From Streptomyces sp. PCS3-D2 (lineage in GTDB: Bacteria; Actinomycetota; Actinomycetes; Streptomycetales; Streptomycetaceae), in assembly GCF_000612545.2 (NCBI RefSeq), contig NZ_CP097800.1, positions 3,325,001 through 3,389,000 of the forward strand: DNA of 64,000 bases, read 5' to 3'. This document shows, piece by piece, positions 1-8,786 of this stretch. Under the pieces are notes generated by a model, which was not told where the DNA came from, searched no databases, and worked only from the letters and a program-made list of their open reading frames with translations. Positions within the stretch are counted from its first letter, which is position 1, and the number at the start of each line of letters is the position of its first letter. A program made the translations under genes and the position numbers.

Positions 1-918
1 GCGGCCGACCGGGAGCCGGACGATGCGCTGTTCTGTGTCGTCGACCTGCACGCGCTGACCGTCGAGCACGAGCCGGCGCGCGTGCGCAGGCTCAGTCGGC
101 AGGCCGCGACGCTGCTGATCGCGGCAGGGCTGGAGCCCCGGCGGTGCACCCTGTTCGTGCAGAGCCATGTCGACGAGCACACCCGGCTGGCCTATCTGCT
201 GGAGTGCACGGCGACCGACGGGGAGCTGCGGCGGATGATCCAGTACCGAGAGAAGGCGGCGAGGGCGCAGGCCTCCGGCGACGGCGTACGGCTGTCCCTG
301 CTCACCTATCCGGTGCTGATGGCCGCGGACATCCTGGCCTACGGGGCCGGAGAGGTCCCCGTCGGGGAGGACCAGCGCCAGCACGTCGAGCTGACCCGGG
401 ATCTGGCGGCGCGTTTCAACCAGCGCTACGGGCACACCTTCATCGTGCCGAAGGCCACCCATCCGGCGGTGGCCGCACGGGTCATGGACCTGCAGGATCC
501 GGCGTCGAAGATGGGCAAGTCCCACGCGAACGGATCGGGGATCGTCTATCTGCTCGACGAGCCCGGGGTGGTGCGCAAGAAGGTGATGCGGGCTGTGACC
601 GACAGCGGGGACGGTGCGGTGGTGTACGACCGGCAGGCGCGGCCGGGCGTGGCGAACCTGCTGGACATCCTGGCGGCGTGCACCGGCGGCGATCCGGCCG
701 CGCTCGCCGACGGGTACGGCGGGTACGGGGCACTGAAGCGGGACGTGGCCGACGCCGTGATCGAGCTGCTGCGGCCGTTGCGGGAGCGGCACGCGGAGCT
801 GGCGGCCGATCCGGCGCAGGTGGACGAAGTGCTGCGGGAGGGCGCGGGGCGGGCCAGGGAGCTGGCGCGGCCCGTGGTGGACCGGGCGTACGAGGCGATC
901 GGGCTGCTGCGGCCGTAG
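1..918 (+). CDS. trpS: Tryptophanyl-tRNA synthetase, 3' part
   Basis: Class I aminoacyl-tRNA synthetase charging tRNA-Trp in the cytoplasm. The reading frame is open from base 1, so the N-terminus, with the HIGH-type ATP motif, lies upstream of the window. Visible are the Rossmann-fold core, the conserved DQRQHVELTRDLA helix at 370-408, and the second signature as KMGKS at 508-522. The C-terminal anticodon-binding domain ends in ARPVVDRAYEAIGLLRP. The gene sits just before proC, as the indolmycin-resistant auxiliary synthetase TrpRS1 does in S. coelicolor, so this may be that paralogue rather than the housekeeping one. This last point is inference from gene order. It is convergent with proC across a hairpin. 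Confidence 0.93.
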   Translation, partial: AADREPDDALFCVVDLHALTVEHEPARVRRLSRQAATLLIAAGLEPRRCTLFVQSHVDEHTRLAYLLECTATDGELRRMIQYREKAARAQASGDGVRLSLLTYPVLMAADILAYGAGEVPVGEDQRQHVELTRDLAARFNQRYGHTFIVPKATHPAVAARVMDLQDPASKMGKSHANGSGIVYLLDEPGVVRKKVMRAVTDSGDGAVVYDRQARPGVANLLDILAACTGGDPAALADGYGGYGALKRDVADAVIELLRPLRERHAELAADPAQVDEVLREGAGRARELARPVVDRAYEAIGLLRP

Positions 919-938
919 GCCGGGCAGCGGGTGTGGGG

Positions 939-969
939 TGCGGGGCCCCCGCGACGCGGAGGCCCCGCA
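939..969. terminator. Bidirectional terminator between trpS and proC
   Basis: A 9-bp perfect stem (TGCGGGGCC at 939-947 with GGCCCCGCA at 961-969) lies between two convergent genes and only 11 bases from the proC stop. No T-tract follows, which is common for actinobacterial terminators. Confidence 0.7.
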
Positions 970-980
970 GTGCCCGAGGT

Positions 981-1790
981 TCAGCTGTTGCCGGAGGCGA
1001 GCTCGCGGCTGCGGTCGCGGGCGGCTTCGAGTGCGGCGATCAGGGCGGCGCGTACGCCGTGCCGCTCCAGCTCGACGATCGCGTTGATGGTCGTGCCGGC
1101 CGGGGAGGTGACGGCCTCGCGGAGCTTGACGGGGTGTTCGCCGCTGTCGCGGAGCATCACGGCGGCGCCGATGGCGGCCTGGACGATGAGGTCGTGGGCC
1201 TGGGCGCGCGGGAGGCCGAGGAGGATACCGGCGTCGGTCATGGCCTCGACGAGGAAGTAGAAGTACGCGGGTCCGGAGCCGGAGAGGGCGGTGGCCGCGT
1301 CCTGCTGGGATTCCGGGACGCGCAGGGTCTTGCCGACGCCGCCGAAGATCTCCTCGGTGTGGGCGAGGTGCTCGGCGGTGGCGTGGCTGCCGGCGGAGAT
1401 GACGGACATGGCTTCGTCGACGAGGGCGGGGGTGTTCGTCATGACGCGCACGACGGGGGTGCCGGGGCTGAGGCGCTCCTCGAAGAAGGAGGTCGGGATG
1501 CCGGCGGCGCCGCTGATGACCAGCCGGCCCGCGGGGACGTGCGGGGCGAGCTCGTCGAGGAGCTTGGCCATGTCCTGGGGCTTGACGGTCAGGATGAGGG
1601 TGTCGGCGCGCTTGGCGGCCTCGGCGTTGGAGACGGACTCGACGCCGTAGCGGGTGCGGAGTTCCTCGGCCCGGTCGCTGCGGCGTGCGGTGACGAGGAG
1701 CTTGGAGGCGGGCCAGCCGCCGCGGATCATTCCGCTGAGCAGAGCCTCGCCGATCTTGCCGGTACCGAGGACTGCGACTGTCTGGGTCAT
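981..1790 (-). CDS. proC: Pyrroline-5-carboxylate reductase
   Basis: Catalyses the last step of proline synthesis, NAD(P)H-dependent reduction of 1-pyrroline-5-carboxylate to proline. The 269-residue protein has an N-terminal Rossmann motif (VLGTGKIGEALLSGM, residues 7-21). Its C-terminal half carries ALSGSGPAYFYFLVEAM and the family signature VTSPAGTTINAI. The length matches the family. The ATG start directly precedes the hydrophobic first strand. It is monocistronic in appearance, convergent with trpS and followed by the terminator hairpin at 939-969. No other proline gene is adjacent. Confidence 0.96.
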   Translation of the reverse strand: MTQTVAVLGTGKIGEALLSGMIRGGWPASKLLVTARRSDRAEELRTRYGVESVSNAEAAKRADTLILTVKPQDMAKLLDELAPHVPAGRLVISGAAGIPTSFFEERLSPGTPVVRVMTNTPALVDEAMSVISAGSHATAEHLAHTEEIFGGVGKTLRVPESQQDAATALSGSGPAYFYFLVEAMTDAGILLGLPRAQAHDLIVQAAIGAAVMLRDSGEHPVKLREAVTSPAGTTINAIVELERHGVRAALIAALEAARDRSRELASGNS

Positions 1791-1902
1791 GCCCGATTCA
1801 CCTCGCCGAACTGTTCTTCCGCCTGGGCTGCGCAGGCGTACGCGTACGTGTCCTCATCCTTGCACCCGGGTGGTGGGTGGGGCCGCGCTGTCCGCAGTGC
1901 GG

Positions 1903-2640
1903 TCAGGGGGTGCGGCGGCGGAGGGTGGCCGCGCCGAGGGCGAGTACGAGGACGGCGCAGGCGGCGACGATCACGACGTCGCGTACGAAGTCGGTGGTCA
2001 TGTCGGTGTGGGTGAGGACCTGGGTCATGCCGTCGACGGCGTAGGACATGGGCAGGGCGTCGGAGATGCCTTCGAGGACGGGGTGCATGGTGCTGCGGGC
2101 GGCGAAGAGTCCGCAGAGGAGCAGCTGGGGGAAGATCACCGCCGGCATGAACTGGACGGCCTGGAATTCGGAGGCCGCGAAGGCGGAGACGAAGAGGCCG
2201 AGGGCGGTACCGAGGAGGGCGTCGAGGAGGGCGACGAGCAGCAGCAGCCAGGGGGAGCCGACGACGTCGAGACCGAGGGCCCAGAGGGCAAGGCCGGTGG
2301 CGAGGAGGGACTGGACGACGGCGACGGCGCCGAAGGCGAGGGCGTAGCCGGCGATGAGGTCGCCCTTGCCGAGCGGCATGGCGAGGAGGCGTTCGAGGGT
2401 TCCGGAGGTGCGTTCGCGCAGGGTGGCGATGGAGGTCACCAGGAACATGGTGATGAGGGGGAAGATCCCGAGGAGTGACGCGCCGATGGTGTCGAAGGTG
2501 CGGGGGCTGCCGTCGAAGACGAAGCGCAGCAGGGTGAGCATCAGGACGGGCACCAGGACCATCAGGGCGATGGAGCGCGGGTCGTGGCGGAGCTGGCGCA
2601 GGACGCGGGCGGCGGTGGCGGCGGTGCGGGCGGCGTTCAT
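1903..2640 (-). CDS. ABC-2 type transporter permease
   Basis: Membrane subunit of a DrrB-like ABC exporter, 245 residues. It has an N-terminal cytoplasmic stretch followed by about six hydrophobic segments, starting with IALMVLVPVLMLTLLRFVF. Between the first two is the conserved ERTSGTLERLLAMPL coupling region typical of ABC-2 permeases. I placed the start at 2640 because this ATG overlaps the stop of the upstream ATPase gene (ATGA, 2637-2640), the signature of translational coupling. A longer open frame extends upstream inside the ATPase gene but has no family similarity. The substrate cannot be read from sequence. Drug or lipid export is the usual family role. Confidence 0.88.
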   Translation of the reverse strand: MNAARTAATAARVLRQLRHDPRSIALMVLVPVLMLTLLRFVFDGSPRTFDTIGASLLGIFPLITMFLVTSIATLRERTSGTLERLLAMPLGKGDLIAGYALAFGAVAVVQSLLATGLALWALGLDVVGSPWLLLLVALLDALLGTALGLFVSAFAASEFQAVQFMPAVIFPQLLLCGLFAARSTMHPVLEGISDALPMSYAVDGMTQVLTHTDMTTDFVRDVVIVAACAVLVLALGAATLRRRTP

Positions 2641-3434
2641 CGGGTCTGCTCCTGGGCGGCGAGGGTGTCGGCCTCGTCGACGAGGCGGAGGAAGCCCTCC
2701 TCGACGGTGGCGGAGTGGGTGCGGGTGCGCAGGGCGTCGGGGGTGCCCTGGGCGAGGATGCGGCCTTCGCGCATGAGGAGCAGGTCGTGGCAGCGCTCGG
2801 CCTCGTCCATGACGTGGGAGGAGACCAGGAGCGTGGCGCCGCGGGTGGCGGCGAGGTGGTGGAAGAGGTTCCACAGGTCGCGGCGCAGGACGGGGTCGAG
2901 TCCGACGGTGGGTTCGTCGAGGACCAGGAGCTCGGGGGTGCCGAGCAGGGCGACGGCGAGGGAGACGCGGCTGCGCTGGCCGCCGGAGAGGTTGCCGGCG
3001 AGGGCGCCGGCGCGGGCGGTGAGGTCGACGTCGGTGATGGCGCGGTCCACGGCTTCGGCGCGGCGGGCTGCGGCGGCGCGGCCGGGGTCGAGGATCGCGG
3101 CGAAGTAGTCGAGGTTCTGGCGGACGGTGAGGTCGTCGTAGACGGAGGGCGCCTGGGTGACGTAGCCGATGCGGGAGCGCAGGTCGGCGTGGCCGGCGGG
3201 GCGGCCGAGGACGTCGAGGGTGCCGGTGACGTGGGCCTGGGTGCCGACGATGGCCCGCAGGAGGGTGGATTTGCCGCAGCCGGAGGGGCCGAGGAGGCCG
3301 GTGATGCGGCCTCGGGGGACGTCGAAGGCGATGTCGGAGATGACGGTGCGCGGGGTGCGGCCGGTGCCGCGGCGGACGGTCAGGCCGTGGGCGTGCACAG
3401 CGGCCTGGTCACCGCCGGCTTCTTTATTCATCAT
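2637..3434 (-). CDS. ABC transporter ATP-binding protein
   Basis: Nucleotide-binding subunit of the exporter, 265 residues. In order it shows Walker A (GPSGCGKST), the Q-loop (YVTQAPSVYDDL), the signature LSGGQRSR, Walker B (LLVLDEPTVGLDP) and the H-loop (SSH), so it should be catalytically intact. A long acidic C-terminal tail follows. It is first in a two-gene operon with the permease at 1903-2640 and overlaps it by 4 bases. The ATG at 3434 is preceded by a poorly placed AGGAG (13 nt away) and by a -10-like hexamer only 7 nt away, so the mRNA may be leaderless. The start codon lies inside a perfect palindrome (3424-3445), which suggests repression by an unlinked regulator. Confidence 0.92.
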   Translation of the reverse strand: MMNKEAGGDQAAVHAHGLTVRRGTGRTPRTVISDIAFDVPRGRITGLLGPSGCGKSTLLRAIVGTQAHVTGTLDVLGRPAGHADLRSRIGYVTQAPSVYDDLTVRQNLDYFAAILDPGRAAAARRAEAVDRAITDVDLTARAGALAGNLSGGQRSRVSLAVALLGTPELLVLDEPTVGLDPVLRRDLWNLFHHLAATRGATLLVSSHVMDEAERCHDLLLMREGRILAQGTPDALRTRTHSATVEEGFLRLVDEADTLAAQEQTR

Positions 3435-3445
3435 GTGATGAATAA
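3424..3445. promoter_or_regulatory. Perfect palindrome over the exporter start: candidate operator
   Basis: TTATTCATCA (3424-3433) and TGATGAATAA (3436-3445) form a 10-bp perfect inverted repeat around a 2-bp centre. It is AT-rich in a very GC-rich region, covers the ATPase start codon and overlaps the predicted -10 element. This is the architecture of a repressor site for a small dimeric helix-turn-helix protein. The cognate regulator is not in the immediate vicinity. Confidence 0.65.
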
Positions 3446-3471
3446 TGCTCCTGGGGGTGGCCGGGCGTCAA
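3442..3471 (-). promoter_or_regulatory. Predicted promoter of the ABC exporter operon
   Basis: Reading on the minus strand, TTGACG (3471-3466) is followed after 18 bp by CATTAT (3447-3442). Both resemble the -35 and -10 of the housekeeping sigma factor. Transcription would begin at or next to the ATG at 3434. Confidence 0.5.
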
Positions 3472-3520
3472 CAACCAGGAAGAACGAGGATGCGCGGACG
3501 TGCGGAGGCCCGGCCGCCGA

Positions 3521-4093
3521 CTACTGCTTCTTGCGCTTGGGGCGGCGGGCGGCCGGGTTGCCCGTACGGGTGCTGCGGCGGCGGGCGTACTCGGCCCGGG
3601 CGCGCTCGTACTCGGCACGGTGCAGCTTCTCGCCCGGGGCCTCGGTCAGGCAGCGCAGGGAGTAGGCGATGAGGGAACCGATGAAGCCGATCGTCTTCAG
3701 ACCCTTGAGGGCGGCCTCGTCGGAGGACGGGGCCGGGCGCCGGCTGAAGGAGTCCCACGTCTTGACGAAGGCGATGGCACTGGCGATCGCGAAGAGGACG
3801 ACGACGGAGATGCTGAGGAAGGGGCCGACGTCGCCGATCTCCAAGCCTTCGTAGGAGAGGCGCAGCAGCACGGCGGCGGCGGTGGCCGTGACCAGGGAGC
3901 CGACGGCGAGGGCGGCGCGGCGCAGGCCGTAGCCGTTCTCGTGGTTCACCCAGGTGGTCCCGAAGAAGCGGAGCGGCTCGGGCTGCGGGCCCGCGGGCGG
4001 CACCGGCCCGGTCGCTTCCGAGGCCGCGGCCCGGGCCGGGGCAGCCGCGCCGGCCGGCTCGGCGGGGGTCTGGTCTCGCTGGTCGTCGCTCAC
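3521..4093 (-). CDS. Conserved two-helix membrane protein
   Basis: Protein of 190 residues with no recognised function. The N-terminal 40 residues are Ala/Pro-rich and probably disordered. A short conserved-looking segment (LRFFGTTWVNHENGYGLRR) precedes two hydrophobic helices, about residues 58-80 and 88-112. The C-terminal 70 residues are basic and end in a KRKKQ-type tail, so both termini are probably cytoplasmic. It is monocistronic, transcribed away from the SH3 gene at 4153-4455. The ATG at 4093 gives the only start compatible with the conserved-looking N-terminal block. Confidence 0.75.
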   Translation of the reverse strand: MSDDQRDQTPAEPAGAAAPARAAASEATGPVPPAGPQPEPLRFFGTTWVNHENGYGLRRAALAVGSLVTATAAAVLLRLSYEGLEIGDVGPFLSISVVVLFAIASAIAFVKTWDSFSRRPAPSSDEAALKGLKTIGFIGSLIAYSLRCLTEAPGEKLHRAEYERARAEYARRRSTRTGNPAARRPKRKKQ

Positions 4094-4152
4094 AGCGGCG
4101 ATTATCCCCCGCCGGGCCGCCCGGGCCGGGTGTGTCTCACGTGTCAGACGGG

Positions 4153-4455
4153 TCAGCCGCAGCGCGTGACCACATAGCCGTCACTGCCGGTCTTTATGTA
4201 CGCGTCGGAGACGAAGCGGCCGTTCCCGATGCAGTCCCAGATGCTGGACGTGCCGTACGGGCCCGAGACCGTGGTGCCCTCGGTCTGGCAGCGCAGCGTG
4301 ACGATCGCGCCGACCGGCAGGACGTCGATCACCGAGTAGTTGGTACCGGGCCCGCTACGGACGTTCAGCCGGTAGCCGGGCGCGACCGGATAGGACGGGT
4401 AGCCGGAGCCCGAAGCAAGGCTCTGAACTTGGCTCGAATCGTTCTCCACCGACAT
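4153..4455 (-). CDS. Small SH3-type domain protein
   Basis: Protein of 100 residues. After about 25 low-complexity residues it contains a bacterial SH3-like fold signature (YRLNVRSGPGTNYSVIDVLPVG, about residues 28-49), a module that usually binds peptidoglycan or peptide ligands. Two cysteines in the middle (RCQTEG and WDCIG) and one at the C-terminal end (TRCG) could form a disulfide if the protein is exported, but no Sec signal peptide is visible. It is divergent from the Ser/Thr kinase at 4562, with about 106 bp between them. A role in cell-surface recognition is inference. Confidence 0.8.
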   Translation of the reverse strand: MSVENDSSQVQSLASGSGYPSYPVAPGYRLNVRSGPGTNYSVIDVLPVGAIVTLRCQTEGTTVSGPYGTSSIWDCIGNGRFVSDAYIKTGSDGYVVTRCG

Positions 4456-4561
4456 GCGAAATCTCCCCCCATGGGCGTTGCCGTGCGCAACTCGCGCAGG
4501 GTAGCAGGACCTTGGAGATGCGTAGGGGTCATCGACTAGGCTCCGGCGGGGGTGGTGAGCG

Positions 4562-6703
4562 GTGCATTCGCTGCGCGCGGACTACGCGGGCTTTCCGGAG
4601 TACGCCGGGCAGTACCGGCTCGAAGCGGTGCTCGGCTCCGGAGGTATGGGCGTCGTCCACCTCGCCACGTCCGGCTCGGGGCTGAAACTCGCCGTCAAGA
4701 TCGTGCACGCCGAGCATGCCGTGGACCCGGAGTTCCGGGCCCGCTTCCGGCAGGAGGTCGCGGCCGCCCGGCGCGTGAGCGGGGCGTTCACCGCACCCGT
4801 CGTGGACGCCGACCCCGACGCCGAACGGCCCTGGATGGCCACCCTGTTCATCGACGCGCCGACGCTCTCCGAACGCGTCCGCGAGAAGGTGCTCGACCGT
4901 ACCGAGCTGGCCCGGCTCGCGGCCGGCCTGGCGGAGGCCCTGCGCGACATCCACCGGGCGGGGGTGGTCCACCGCGACCTCAAGCCCAGCAACGTGCTCA
5001 TGGCGCCCGACGGCGTGCGGGTCATCGACTTCGGGATCTCCCGGCCGGCCGACAGCGACCTGCGGACCGAGACCGGAAAGCTGATCGGCACCCCGCCGTT
5101 CATGGCGCCCGAGCAGTTCCAGCGGCCGCGCGAGGTGGGGACGGCCGCGGACGTCTTCGCCCTCGGCGCGGTGCTCGTGCACGCGGCGACGGGCCGCGGC
5201 CCCTTCGACTCCGACAGCCACTACCTGGTGGCGTACCAGGTGGTGCACAGCGAGCCCGACCTGAGCGGGCTGCCCCGGCAGCTCGTACCGCTCGTCGAGC
5301 GGTGCCTGGCCAAGGACCCGCGGGAGCGGCCCACCGCCGAGGAGCTGATCGCCGAGATGCGGGCGGTCGCGTACCCGACCGCCGAGGACACCCAGGCCTT
5401 CATCCCCCGGCCGCGGCAGCCCGACGGGGCCGAGCTGCTCACCCACCGCCGGGAGCGGATCCCCGCCGGGCCCGAACCCCGGGTCCCGGGCCGGCGGCGG
5501 GCCCGGATCGCGGTGGCAGCGGGGATCGGGCTGCTGCTGGTGGGCGGCGCCGCCGGCGGGTACCTCCGCCACGGGACAGCCGCCGGATCCTCTCCCGCCC
5601 AGATCGCCGCCCAGGCGGATCCGACGCCGGTGAAGAACTTCGCCCCCTGGTCGGTCCCCCTCGGCAAGCCCGGGACGGGCAGCCGGATCGGGGCCTGTTC
5701 CTGGCAGGCGGAGGCCCTGTACTGCGCCGGACCGGGCCTCTTGGCGGCCCGGCTGGACCCCGTGGACGGTTCGACGGTGTGGGCCCTGGAGTCACCCGCG
5801 GCCGCCCCCGCGAAGGGGACGCCCGCCCCTGCCACGCCCCTGCACGCCGGCGGACGGGTCCTCGTCGTGGCACCCGGCAGCGGGACGCTCCAGGCCCTGG
5901 ACCCGGCCACGGGCGCCGAACGCTGGCGGCGCGGACTGCCCGCAGGCTCCCAGGCGGTGCCCGCGGGCTCGCAGGTGCTGCTGGTGGGCACCGACGGCAG
6001 CGTCACCGCACTGGACGCGGCGTCCGGCACCACCCGCTGGACCCGGCAGATCGGCGGGGTCGGCTCCGTGTGGTGGAGCGGCGGCGGGCCGGAGGGCGGC
6101 GCGGCACCGGAGCTGTACGCGGTGACGCCCGACGGCAGCGGATCCACCCAGCTCGCCGCGGTCGACCCGGCGAGCGGGAGCGTGACCCGGCAGTTCCGTA
6201 CGGCGGGGCGGCTGCGGCCCGTCGGCGCCGCGCACGGCGGCCTGTACCTGATGGACGTCGACGCCTCCTCCCGGACCACCGCCGTCGTGCGCGCCGATCT
6301 GACGGCGCGCACCGCGCAGCGGGTACGGCTCACCGCTCCGCTGTTCGACGCGGAGGCGGCGGTGGACCGGGACGGGGTCACGTACCTGTTCGGGACCTCC
6401 GGCCCGCTGGTGGCCGTCGGCGCCGACAAGGAGCGGTGGCGGCTGGAGACGGGCGTGACGGTGGCCTCCCGTCCGGTGGTCGCCGACGGGCGGGTCCACC
6501 TGACGGCGCCGGACGGGCGGCTGCTGGCCTTCGACGCGGCCGACGGCAGGCCGGCGGGCCAGACCAGGCCGCGGATGGCGGACGGCAAGGACACCTACGC
6601 GTCGACCCTGCCGGCGCCGGTGGCCGGCGGCGGGCGGGTGTTCGCGGGCGCGCCCGACGGATCGGTGTTCGCCGTGGACGCGGGCGATCCCGCCCGCTGG
6701 TGA
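4562..6703 (+). CDS. Membrane Ser/Thr protein kinase with PQQ-like beta-propeller
   Basis: Hanks-type kinase of 713 residues. The catalytic domain (about 18-270) is complete: glycine loop GSGGMG, VAIK-type lysine K46, HRDLKPSN with D139, DFG at 156-158 and the activation segment TPPFMAPEQ. After a Pro/Arg-rich linker comes one transmembrane helix (about 315-335). The extracellular C-terminal part has repeated LDPATGAERW / LDAASGTTRW units typical of a PQQ-like beta-propeller, probably the sensor. GTG 4562 is the start that yields the complete kinase, with a G-rich weak ribosome site (4549-4555) and a -10-like TAGGCT at 4537-4542. It is convergent with ilvD. Confidence 0.92.
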   Translation: MHSLRADYAGFPEYAGQYRLEAVLGSGGMGVVHLATSGSGLKLAVKIVHAEHAVDPEFRARFRQEVAAARRVSGAFTAPVVDADPDAERPWMATLFIDAPTLSERVREKVLDRTELARLAAGLAEALRDIHRAGVVHRDLKPSNVLMAPDGVRVIDFGISRPADSDLRTETGKLIGTPPFMAPEQFQRPREVGTAADVFALGAVLVHAATGRGPFDSDSHYLVAYQVVHSEPDLSGLPRQLVPLVERCLAKDPRERPTAEELIAEMRAVAYPTAEDTQAFIPRPRQPDGAELLTHRRERIPAGPEPRVPGRRRARIAVAAGIGLLLVGGAAGGYLRHGTAAGSSPAQIAAQADPTPVKNFAPWSVPLGKPGTGSRIGACSWQAEALYCAGPGLLAARLDPVDGSTVWALESPAAAPAKGTPAPATPLHAGGRVLVVAPGSGTLQALDPATGAERWRRGLPAGSQAVPAGSQVLLVGTDGSVTALDAASGTTRWTRQIGGVGSVWWSGGGPEGGAAPELYAVTPDGSGSTQLAAVDPASGSVTRQFRTAGRLRPVGAAHGGLYLMDVDASSRTTAVVRADLTARTAQRVRLTAPLFDAEAAVDRDGVTYLFGTSGPLVAVGADKERWRLETGVTVASRPVVADGRVHLTAPDGRLLAFDAADGRPAGQTRPRMADGKDTYASTLPAPVAGGGRVFAGAPDGSVFAVDAGDPARW

Positions 6704-6757
6704 ACGGCCCGGCGGCGCGGAGCCCGGGCGGCGTCCCGCCCGGAGCTCGGACGCGGG

Positions 6758-6785
6758 CGCCCCCGCACCGTGCGGTGCGGGGGCG
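6758..6785. terminator. Bidirectional terminator between kinase and ilvD
   Basis: A perfect 12-bp stem (CGCCCCCGCACC at 6758-6769, GGTGCGGGGGCG at 6774-6785) with a 4-base loop, located between convergent genes. Confidence 0.8.
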
Positions 6786-6814
6786 TCGCTGTCGGGGCCG
6801 GCCGGGTCAGCCCG

Positions 6815-8665
6815 TCAGCCCAGCCGGGTCACGTCGCGGACCGCGCCCTTGTCGGCGCTGGTGGCCATCGCGGCGTAGGCGCGCAGGGCCGCGGAGACCT
6901 TGCGCTCGCGATTCTTCGGGGCGTAGACGCCGCCGAGAGCCTCGTGGCGGGCCGCCAGCGTGGCATCGTCGACGACGATCTCGATGGACCGGTTCGGGAT
7001 GTCGATGCGGATCAGGTCGCCGTCCTCGACGACCGCGATGTCGCCGCCGGACGCCGCCTCCGGGGAGGCGTGGCCGATGGACAGACCGGAGGTGCCGCCG
7101 GAGAAGCGGCCGTCCGTCACCAGCGCGCAGACCTTGCCGAGGCCGCGGCCCTTGAGGAAGGACGTCGGGTAGAGCATCTCCTGCATGCCGGGGCCGCCGC
7201 GCGGGCCCTCGTAGCGGATGACGACGACGTCGCCCGCCTTGATCTCCTTGCGCAGGATCTTGTCGACGGCCTCGTCCTGCGACTCGCAGACGACCGCCGG
7301 CCCCTCGAAGGTCCAGATCGACTCGTCGACACCGGCCGTCTTCACGACGCAGCCGTCGGCGGCGATGTTGCCGCGCAGCACCGCGAGGCCGCCGTCCTTG
7401 GAGTACGCGTGCTGCACGGAGCGGATGCAGCCGCCCTCGGCGTCGAGGTCGAGGGTGTCCCAGCGCTCGGACTGCGAGAAGGCGGTGGCGGAGCGGACAC
7501 AGCCGGGGGCCGCGTGCCACAGCTCCATGGCCGTGTCGGTGGCCGTGCCGGAGCGGGCGTCCCACCGGGCCAGCCAGTCCTCCAGGCCCGCGGAGTGGAC
7601 GGTCGTCACGTCCTTGTTGAGGAGTCCGCCGCGGTGCAGCTCGCCGAGAATGGCGGGGATGCCGCCGGCCCGGTGGACGTCTTCCATGTAGTACGTGCCG
7701 CCGGGCGCCACGTTCGGGGCGACCTTGGCCAGGCACGGGACGCGGCGCGAGACGGCGTCGATGTCCTTCAGGTCGTAGTCCAGGCCCGCCTCCTGCGCGG
7801 CGGCCAGCAGGTGCAGGATCGTGTTGGTGGAGCCGCCCATCGCGATGTCGAGGGCCATGGCGTTCTCGAAGGCCTCGCGGGTGGCGATGCTGCGGGGGAG
7901 GACGGACTCGTCGCCGTCCTGGTAGTAGCGCTTGGTGATCTCCACGACCGTGCGGCCCGCGTCCTCGTACAGGGCGCGGCGGGCGGTGTGCGTGGCGAGG
8001 ACCGAGCCGTTGCCCGGGAGGGCCAGGCCGATGGCCTCGGCCAGACAGTTCATCGAGTTGGCGGTGAACATGCCGGAACACGAACCGCAGGTGGGGCAGG
8101 CGTTCTCCTCGATGCGGAGCACGTCCTCGTCGGAGACGTTCTCGTTGGAGGCGTCCACCATGGCGTCGATGAGGTCCAGCTTGCGGACGGTGCCGTCGAC
8201 GAGGACGGCCTGGCCGGCCTCCATCGGTCCGCCGGAGACGAACACGGCCGGGATGTTGAGGCGCATGGCGGCCATCAGCATGCCGGGGGTGATCTTGTCG
8301 CAGTTGGAGATGCAGATCAGGGCGTCGGCGCAGTGCGCCTCGACCATGTACTCCACGCTGTCCGCGATCAGGTCGCGGGACGGCAGGGAGTAGAGCATGC
8401 CGCCGTGGCCCATCGCGATGCCGTCGTCGACGGCGATCGTGTTGAACTCCCGGGGGATCGCACCGGCCGCGCGGATGGCGTCGGAGACGATCCGGCCGAC
8501 GGGCGCCAGGTGCGTGTGACCGGGAACGAACTCGGTGAAGGAGTTGGCGACCGCGATGATCGGCTTGCCGATGTCCTCGCTCGCTACGCCCGACGCGCGC
8601 ATCAGGGCGCGGGCGCCCGCCATGTTGCGGCCGTGGGTGACGGTGCGGGACCTCAGCTCGGGCAT
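6815..8665 (-). CDS. ilvD: Dihydroxy-acid dehydratase
   Basis: Converts 2,3-dihydroxy-isovalerate and 2,3-dihydroxy-3-methylvalerate to the keto acids of valine and isoleucine synthesis. The 616-residue protein matches E. coli IlvD in length. Iron-sulfur and active-site signatures are present: [12 protein letters not shown] (residues 118-129), then [19 protein letters not shown] (190-208) and, towards the C-terminus, [16 protein letters not shown] chose ATG 8665 because GGGGAG at 8675-8680 lies 9 nt upstream. An in-frame GTG three codons earlier would sit directly on that ribosome site. It is monocistronic. The other ilv genes are not in the window. Confidence 0.96.
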   Translation of the reverse strand: MPELRSRTVTHGRNMAGARALMRASGVASEDIGKPIIAVANSFTEFVPGHTHLAPVGRIVSDAIRAAGAIPREFNTIAVDDGIAMGHGGMLYSLPSRDLIADSVEYMVEAHCADALICISNCDKITPGMLMAAMRLNIPAVFVSGGPMEAGQAVLVDGTVRKLDLIDAMVDASNENVSDEDVLRIEENACPTCGSCSGMFTANSMNCLAEAIGLALPGNGSVLATHTARRALYEDAGRTVVEITKRYYQDGDESVLPRSIATREAFENAMALDIAMGGSTNTILHLLAAAQEAGLDYDLKDIDAVSRRVPCLAKVAPNVAPGGTYYMEDVHRAGGIPAILGELHRGGLLNKDVTTVHSAGLEDWLARWDARSGTATDTAMELWHAAPGCVRSATAFSQSERWDTLDLDAEGGCIRSVQHAYSKDGGLAVLRGNIAADGCVVKTAGVDESIWTFEGPAVVCESQDEAVDKILRKEIKAGDVVVIRYEGPRGGPGMQEMLYPTSFLKGRGLGKVCALVTDGRFSGGTSGLSIGHASPEAASGGDIAVVEDGDLIRIDIPNRSIEIVVDDATLAARHEALGGVYAPKNRERKVSAALRAYAAMATSADKGAVRDVTRLG

Positions 8666-8760
8666 GCGGTTCACTCCCCATGAGTGCGGCTGTACGGTCA
8701 GCCGCGACTGCGGATATGGCTCAGATACGAGGCTACGCCCACCGCCCGCGATCCGGACGC

Positions 8761-8777
8761 CCCGTCCGCATGACGGG
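8761..8777. terminator. Possible terminator after the TetR gene
   Basis: A short perfect stem, CCCGTC/GACGGG with a 5-base loop, lies 10 bases beyond the stop at 8787. It is weaker than the other hairpins in this window. Confidence 0.4.
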
Positions 8778-8786
8778 ACGGGCGGC

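Noticed and set aside
508-522. KMGKS instead of KMSKS as a sign of inactive tryptophanyl-tRNA synthetase
   Set aside because: Variation at the third residue of this motif is tolerated in class I synthetases, and the rest of the protein looks intact.
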